DNA of 64,000 nucleotides from Oscillibacter sp. (GTDB lineage Bacteria; Bacillota; Clostridia; Oscillospirales; Oscillospiraceae), in assembly GCA_014799925.1 (NCBI GenBank), contig JAAVHC010000042.1, positions 12,322 through 76,321 on the forward strand, written 5' to 3'. The notes beneath the pieces are model-generated. The model worked only from the letters and a program-made list of their open reading frames with translations, did no database searches and was not told where the DNA came from. Positions 60,387 to 64,000 of the stretch are shown here, piece by piece. Positions within the stretch are counted from its first letter, which is position 1. The number at the start of each line of letters is the position of its first letter. The position numbers and the translations under genes are program-made.

Positions 60387-60935
60387 TTAGAAGTTCCGGC
60401 CCATTTCTCCGGCCTGAATTAGTGCGTCGGTGCTTTCAATGCCGGCCTGACCAAAACCGCCTGCCGCCACGACGCCATGATCTTTCCAGCCTTCAAACTC
60501 CGCAATCTGGCGGTAAGCGTCCTTCAACGGTTCGTACTCTCTGTTTTCCGGCTCCAGTTCGCCGCAGACGATCAGGCAGCTTTCCTTAATGGTCAAGGGC
60601 CTTGTGCCGCCCGCGCCGCCGTAGGCGTAGAGCTTGTCGATGGGCGCTTTCAGCTGCGCCGGGAAGCCCAGCCAGTAAAGCGGGGTAATGAACGCCACCG
60701 CGTCACAGCTCTCCAGAAGCGGCTCCAGCTCCCGGAAATCGTCCTTCCGGCAGCAGGCGTGGCCGCTACTCCAGCAGTTATTGCAGCCGTGGCATCCGCC
60801 GATTACTTTTTTCCCTGCGTCAAAGCGGACCACTTCATGGCCTGCCTCTTTTGCGCCTGTTTCAAAGGCCGCGGCTAATTTGTCCGTGTTCCCATCCTTT
60901 CGCGGACTGCCTGTCAATACCAGAATCTTTTTCAT
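60387..60935 (-). CDS. Flavodoxin-like NAD(P)H-dependent oxidoreductase
   Basis: 182 aa. FMN loop GSPRKDGNTDKLA at residues 8-20 and ITPLYWLGFPAQLKAPIDK near 80 mark the FMN_red family. Cys-rich GGCHGCNNCWSSGHACC near 48 resembles iron-sulfur flavoprotein or reductase types. It is the first gene of the quaternary-amine transporter operon, 15 bases upstream of the permease; the link between them is unclear. Confidence 0.85.
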   Translation of the reverse strand: MKKILVLTGSPRKDGNTDKLAAAFETGAKEAGHEVVRFDAGKKVIGGCHGCNNCWSSGHACCRKDDFRELEPLLESCDAVAFITPLYWLGFPAQLKAPIDKLYAYGGAGGTRPLTIKESCLIVCGELEPENREYEPLKDAYRQIAEFEGWKDHGVVAAGGFGQAGIESTDALIQAGEMGRNF

Positions 60936-60980
60936 GTCGGTTTCCCCTTTTATGAATGACTCGATAATGATGTGCTTACA

Positions 60981-61211
60981 TTACCGGTTGACATTAATTA
61001 TACATGGTATAGATTCGGTATCAAGTACGCAGTTTTTTCTGTCATAGTATGCTTTTTCGTACCATGCGGCATAAGAAACGGTTATGGGTTCCGGTGAAGG
61101 GGCAGACTCCTTTGCTTCAACTTTTCCGAGGTCCTGATCGATTTTGGCGGCGGCCTGCTTCCGCGTATCGCCCGTGATGTGAGCGCAGATGTTCAGCGTG
61201 GCGGAGGTAAA
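60981..61211 (-). pseudogene. C-terminal remnant of a tyrosine integrase
   Basis: Minus-strand translation SATLNICAHITGDTRKQAAA then KIDQDLGK matches the TLNxYAHVTxDxRxxAAxKI end of phage/ICE tyrosine recombinases. The catalytic Tyr position is Cys (LNICAH), and the rest of the gene is gone. A run of about 45 unrelated codons follows. No ribosome site precedes any start. It is a decayed integrase edge. Confidence 0.5.
60997..61024 (-). promoter_or_regulatory. Promoter of the flavodoxin-like/OpuC operon
   Basis: Minus strand -35 TTGATA (61019-61024), 16-bp spacer, -10 TATAAT (60997-61002), 62 bases before the ATG of the reductase. It lies within the integrase remnant. Confidence 0.7.
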
Positions 61212-61314
61212 GAAACCGGAGAAAGAATAGGGCCGGCGGAACATGCTGTACGCGGCCAGACGGCCGGAGCGGGAACGCTGATTTTTGCCGGCGCCGATTT
61301 TTACCGGGAAAAAC

Positions 61315-61343
61315 TTGACAGAACGGGCCGGGGGAAGTATAGT
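61315..61343 (+). promoter_or_regulatory. Promoter of pfkA
   Basis: TTGACA (61315-61320), 17-bp spacer, TATAGT (61338-61343), giving a leader of about 65 bases to the pfkA ATG at 61416. Confidence 0.85.
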
Positions 61344-61415
61344 AAAGCAAAGAGGCGTTTCGCCTCTGGCGATACCGGTAGTTCCACTTATTCTAAGGAA
61401 TTCGGAGGGTATATC

Positions 61416-62423
61416 ATGGAAAAACAGATAAAACGAATCGGTGTTCTGACCAGCGGCGGCGACGCGCCGGGCATGAACGCCGCCCTGCGGGCGGTGGTGC
61501 GCGCCGCCACGAGCTGGGGCATCGACTGCGTGGGCATCCGCCGGGGCTGGAACGGGCTGATCAACAGTGATTTTATCCGCATGGATACCTCCAGCGTCAG
61601 CCATATCATCAACAAGGGCGGCACCCTGCTCTATACCGCCCGCAGCGAGGAGTTCCGCACTGTCGACGGACAGGACAAGGCCCTGGGCACCTGCAAGCTG
61701 CTGGGCCTGGACGCCATTGTGGCCATCGGCGGCGACGGTACGTTCCGGGGTGCGCTGGACCTCTCCCGCCGGGCGGCGGAGAAGGGCAGCTCCCTCCGCG
61801 TTGCGGGTATCCCGGCCACGATTGACAACGATATCGGCTGCTCCCATTACACCATCGGCTTCGACACGGCCTGCAACACCGCCATTGAGTGCATCGACAA
61901 GCTGCGGGACACCATGCAGTCCCACGAGCGCTGCTCTGTGGTGGAGGTCATGGGCCGCCACGCCGGCTACCTGGCGCTGAACGTGGGCCTCTCCGTGGGC
62001 GCGTCGGCCGTTCTGATCCCTGAGCGGGAGCTGGATTTCGAAAAGGACGTGGTGGAGAAGATCCGCCGGGCCCGCCTGGCCGGAACCACCCACTATATGG
62101 TGGTGGTGGCCGAGGGCGCGGGCAGCGCCATGGAAATCAGCGAGCGCATCCGGGAGGAGGTCGGACTGGATCCCCGTGTGACCGTGCTGGGTCATGTCCA
62201 GCGGGGCGGCGCACCCTCCGCCCAGGACCGCGTGACCGCCAGCCGTATGGGCTATACGGCGGTCAAGGCTCTTGCGGAGGGCAACGGCAACTGCATCATT
62301 GCCACCAAGGCGGGCCAGCTGGTTACGTTGGAGATGGAGGAAGCCCTGCAGATGAAGAAGGAATTTGACATGTCCGCTTACCGGATTCTGGAGGCGCTGA
62401 CCAATAACTGCGGCCCGCTGTGA
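61416..62423 (+). CDS. pfkA: 6-phosphofructokinase (ATP-type)
   Basis: 335 aa from MEKQIKRIGV, with GGAGGGT upstream. ATP-binding LTSGGDAPGMNAALR at residues 10-24 and AIGGDGTFRGA near 103 (the Gly-Thr pair of ATP-dependent enzymes, not the Asp of PPi-dependent ones). The catalytic PATIDNDIGCSHYTIGFDTA near 130, EVMGRHAGYLAL near 180 and HVQRGGAPSAQDR near 265 are complete. It phosphorylates fructose-6-phosphate, the committed step of glycolysis, and is monocistronic. Confidence 0.95.
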   Translation: MEKQIKRIGVLTSGGDAPGMNAALRAVVRAATSWGIDCVGIRRGWNGLINSDFIRMDTSSVSHIINKGGTLLYTARSEEFRTVDGQDKALGTCKLLGLDAIVAIGGDGTFRGALDLSRRAAEKGSSLRVAGIPATIDNDIGCSHYTIGFDTACNTAIECIDKLRDTMQSHERCSVVEVMGRHAGYLALNVGLSVGASAVLIPERELDFEKDVVEKIRRARLAGTTHYMVVVAEGAGSAMEISERIREEVGLDPRVTVLGHVQRGGAPSAQDRVTASRMGYTAVKALAEGNGNCIIATKAGQLVTLEMEEALQMKKEFDMSAYRILEALTNNCGPL

Positions 62424-62456
62424 CCTTTCGGAGCATCTGGAGGAATTGCTGAAAAC

Positions 62457-62483
62457 CGGGGGAGCACGGCTCCCCCGATTTTT
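62457..62483 (+). terminator. Terminator of pfkA
   Basis: Perfect 9-bp stem CGGGGGAGC / GCTCCCCCG with loop ACG, followed by ATTTTT, 34 bases after the pfkA stop. Confidence 0.9.
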
Positions 62484-62485
62484 GG

Positions 62486-62514
62486 TTGACACGCCCCCAT
62501 ATATGTTATATTAT
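62486..62514 (+). promoter_or_regulatory. Promoter of tldD
   Basis: TTGACA (62486-62491) begins three bases after the T-run of the pfkA terminator; 17-bp spacer to TATTAT (62509-62514), with TATATT two bases earlier as an alternative. Confidence 0.65.
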
Positions 62515-62549
62515 ATCTGATGAAATATTCTTCCAAAGGAGGTCCTGTT

Positions 62550-63962
62550 GTGTTCAATGTGATCGACCGGGTGAAACCCGGTCTGAAAAAGCTGATTGCC
62601 GCTCTGCGGGAGACGTACCCCTACGCCTCCGTGCTGGCGGTGGCGGACGACGGCCGCTCCTGGAATATCAGCCGCGGCGGCGTCAGCATTGCCGCCTCCC
62701 GCATGGGCGGCGGTACGGGCTATGTGGTCCGCGTGTTCGACGGCGTGGGCTGCGCTGAGTATTCCTTTAACGAGTTCTCGGAGGAGAAGATCCCGGAGCT
62801 CCAATCCATTCTGGCCCGGCGGCTGGCGGAGCAGAACAAGGCCCTGGAGGGCTTTGATCCGCTGCCCACGCCCATTCCGGCGGACGAACCGGCGGTCCTG
62901 AAGAAGGAGACTGCTTATAAGATCCATCCCCGGGAGCTTGGCGATGAGGCCATTGTGGAGCGGATTACCGCTCTGCGGAAAAAAGCGCTGGCCTATGATG
63001 AGCGCATTCTGGACGCGCAGGCAGGCGTATCCTACCGGGCCTATCGGAAGCTGTTCCTGTCGGAGAACCGGGACCTGGACCAGACGGTGCTGTGGACTAC
63101 CGCCGTCGTGGCGGCCATGGCCTCCAGAGGCCAGGAGATCAAGATGGGCTATCATCCCTTCTCCGTCCTGGGCGGGGCCGAGGTGCTGGAAGATGTGGAC
63201 AACGGTGTGGAGAAGGTCTGTGCCGACGCCCTGGCGCTGCTGGACAGCCAGCCCATCACGCCCGGCGAGTACGAGTGCGTCTGCAACCCGGAGACCACCG
63301 GCATGATTGTCCACGAGGCCTTCGGCCACGGCGTGGAGATGGATATGTTCGTCAAGGACCGGGCCCTGGCGAAGAGCTGCATTGGCGAGTATGTAGCCAG
63401 CCCCCTGGTGACCATGCACGATGGGAACGCCGTGGACGAGACCGCCACCATGTTCTTTGACGACGAGGGCACCCTCACCGGGGATACGGTGATTATCGAC
63501 CGGGGCGTGCTGAAAACCGGCATGTGCGACGCCCTCAGCGCCGCGCGGCTGGGCGTGAAGCCCACCGGCAACGGCCGCCGGGAGAGCTATGAGCGCAAGG
63601 CCTATACCCGCATGACCAATACCTATTTCCAGGGCGGCGACGCCACGGTGGAGGAGATGATCGCCTCCGTGAAGGACGGATTCCTGCTGGAAGCGCCCCA
63701 AAGCGGCATGGAGGACCCCAAGAACTGGGGCATCCAGTGCATGGTGAACACAGCGAAGGAGATCAAGGACGGCAAGCTGACGGGAAAAATCTTTTCCCCC
63801 ATCGTGCTCACCGGCTACGTGCCGGATCTGCTGAAATCCGTGACCATGATGAGCAAAGAGCCGGTGCTGTCCGGCAGCGGCATGTGCGGCAAGGGCTACA
63901 AGGAGTGGGTCAAGGTCTCCGACGGCGGACCCTACATGAAGGCCCGCATCCGGCTGGGCTGA
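62550..63962 (+). CDS. tldD: TldD-family metalloprotease
   Basis: 470 aa from the GTG at 62550, preceded by AAAGGAGGT at seven bases; an ATG at 62520 lies at the expected transcription start and has no ribosome site. The zinc motif HExxxH is seen in IVHEAFGHGVEMD near residue 255. The C-terminal SGMCGKGYKEWVKVSDGGP is typical. TldD forms a complex with a partner of the TldE/PmbA type, cleaving unfolded or small modified peptides. The next gene, starting at 63981, probably encodes the partner. Confidence 0.9.
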   Translation: MFNVIDRVKPGLKKLIAALRETYPYASVLAVADDGRSWNISRGGVSIAASRMGGGTGYVVRVFDGVGCAEYSFNEFSEEKIPELQSILARRLAEQNKALEGFDPLPTPIPADEPAVLKKETAYKIHPRELGDEAIVERITALRKKALAYDERILDAQAGVSYRAYRKLFLSENRDLDQTVLWTTAVVAAMASRGQEIKMGYHPFSVLGGAEVLEDVDNGVEKVCADALALLDSQPITPGEYECVCNPETTGMIVHEAFGHGVEMDMFVKDRALAKSCIGEYVASPLVTMHDGNAVDETATMFFDDEGTLTGDTVIIDRGVLKTGMCDALSAARLGVKPTGNGRRESYERKAYTRMTNTYFQGGDATVEEMIASVKDGFLLEAPQSGMEDPKNWGIQCMVNTAKEIKDGKLTGKIFSPIVLTGYVPDLLKSVTMMSKEPVLSGSGMCGKGYKEWVKVSDGGPYMKARIRLG

Positions 63963-63980
63963 CGGGGAGGTGCAGGAACA

Positions 63981-64000
63981 ATGATTACAAGAATTCAGAA
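63981..64000 (+). CDS. Start of a gene, probably TldE/PmbA
   Basis: ATG at 63981 with GGGGAGGTG upstream, 18 bases after the tldD stop; only MITRIQ can be read. TldD and PmbA/TldE are usually adjacent, so a partner protein is expected. Confidence 0.45.

Noticed and set aside
61179..61415. 79-residue N-terminal extension of 6-phosphofructokinase
   Set aside because: The extension covers the promoter at 61315-61343; the ATG at 61416 has GGAGGGT upstream and matches the family start.
62520..62549. ATG at 62520 as the tldD start
   Set aside because: It lies at about the transcription start and lacks a ribosome site; GTG at 62550 has AAAGGAGGT at a proper distance.
1..64000. CRISPR arrays, rRNA and tRNA genes
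   Set aside because: No regularly spaced repeat-spacer pattern was seen, and no sequence was recognised as rRNA or tRNA; a covariance-model scan was not possible here.

Overview
The window looks like chromosome from a GC-rich, low-oxygen Clostridia, most likely an Oscillospiraceae-type gut commensal. This is inferred from the Firmicutes-type ribosome binding sites, the DUF6551-bearing mobile-element debris, the Opp-type sugar importer with intracellular glycosidases, and the corrinoid and Mop-type redox enzymes. No rRNA, tRNA or CRISPR array was seen, so the genus is not fixed.

Layout. 1-3.5 kb: the end of an integrative element (ParB-like protein, DUF6551 protein, small ORF, wrecked serine recombinase with an inverted piece of a second recombinase and a scrap of group II intron reverse transcriptase). 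3.7-6.6 kb: a frameshifted gene, a P-loop kinase and a GH13 sucrose-phosphorylase-like enzyme. 6.6-7.2 kb: a gene-free stretch with a hairpin array inserted in a dispersed repeat. 7.2-13.2 kb: GH43-like, GH38 alpha-mannosidase, an unknown protein and an (alpha/alpha)6 glycosidase-like protein. 13.8-34.2 kb: a large plus-strand glycan-use locus: solute-binding lipoprotein, GH29 fucosidase, two permeases, two ATPases, AraC regulator, HAD phosphatase, DUF5054 protein, PhnP-like MBL hydrolase, GH36 alpha-galactosidase, GH63/MGH1-like enzyme, GH2 and GH95 fucosidase. Together these suggest import and intracellular trimming of fucosylated, galactosylated and mannosylated host- or plant-type oligosaccharides.

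34.3-54.4 kb holds the most unusual content. One minus-strand transcript, from a perfect consensus promoter at about 54.39 kb, carries a methyl-THF-type methyltransferase, a corrinoid protein, a UroD-family methyltransferase, a 53-residue protein, two GPH-family transporters and a one-chain molybdenum aldehyde oxidoreductase (Mop type). A RACo-like corrinoid activator, a second corrinoid protein, a DUF1638 protein, a GntR/UTRA regulator and a MocA-like nucleotidyltransferase lie 7-20 kb away. All four parts of a corrinoid O-demethylase are therefore present, apparently coupled to aldehyde oxidation. Between them is a plus-strand operon of DVU_1551-1557-type genes of unknown biochemical purpose (small redox protein, C-GCAxxG-C-C protein, NifX-like protein, radical SAM protein TrsS with a Cys-rich tandem repeat, methyltransferase TrsM, CoA-ligase-like protein), convergent with a large flavin/Fe-S oxidoreductase.

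54.9-64 kb is more ordinary: HxlR regulator with a UvrA paralogue, a flavodoxin-like reductase with a quaternary-amine ABC transporter (fused permease and binding protein), an integrase remnant, 6-phosphofructokinase, and TldD followed by the start of another gene. Two families of dispersed intergenic repeats recur: a roughly 150-bp element at 30.0 and 37.2 kb, with a scrap at 54.56 kb, and a 55-bp element at 54.7 kb that is split at 6.65-6.89 kb.
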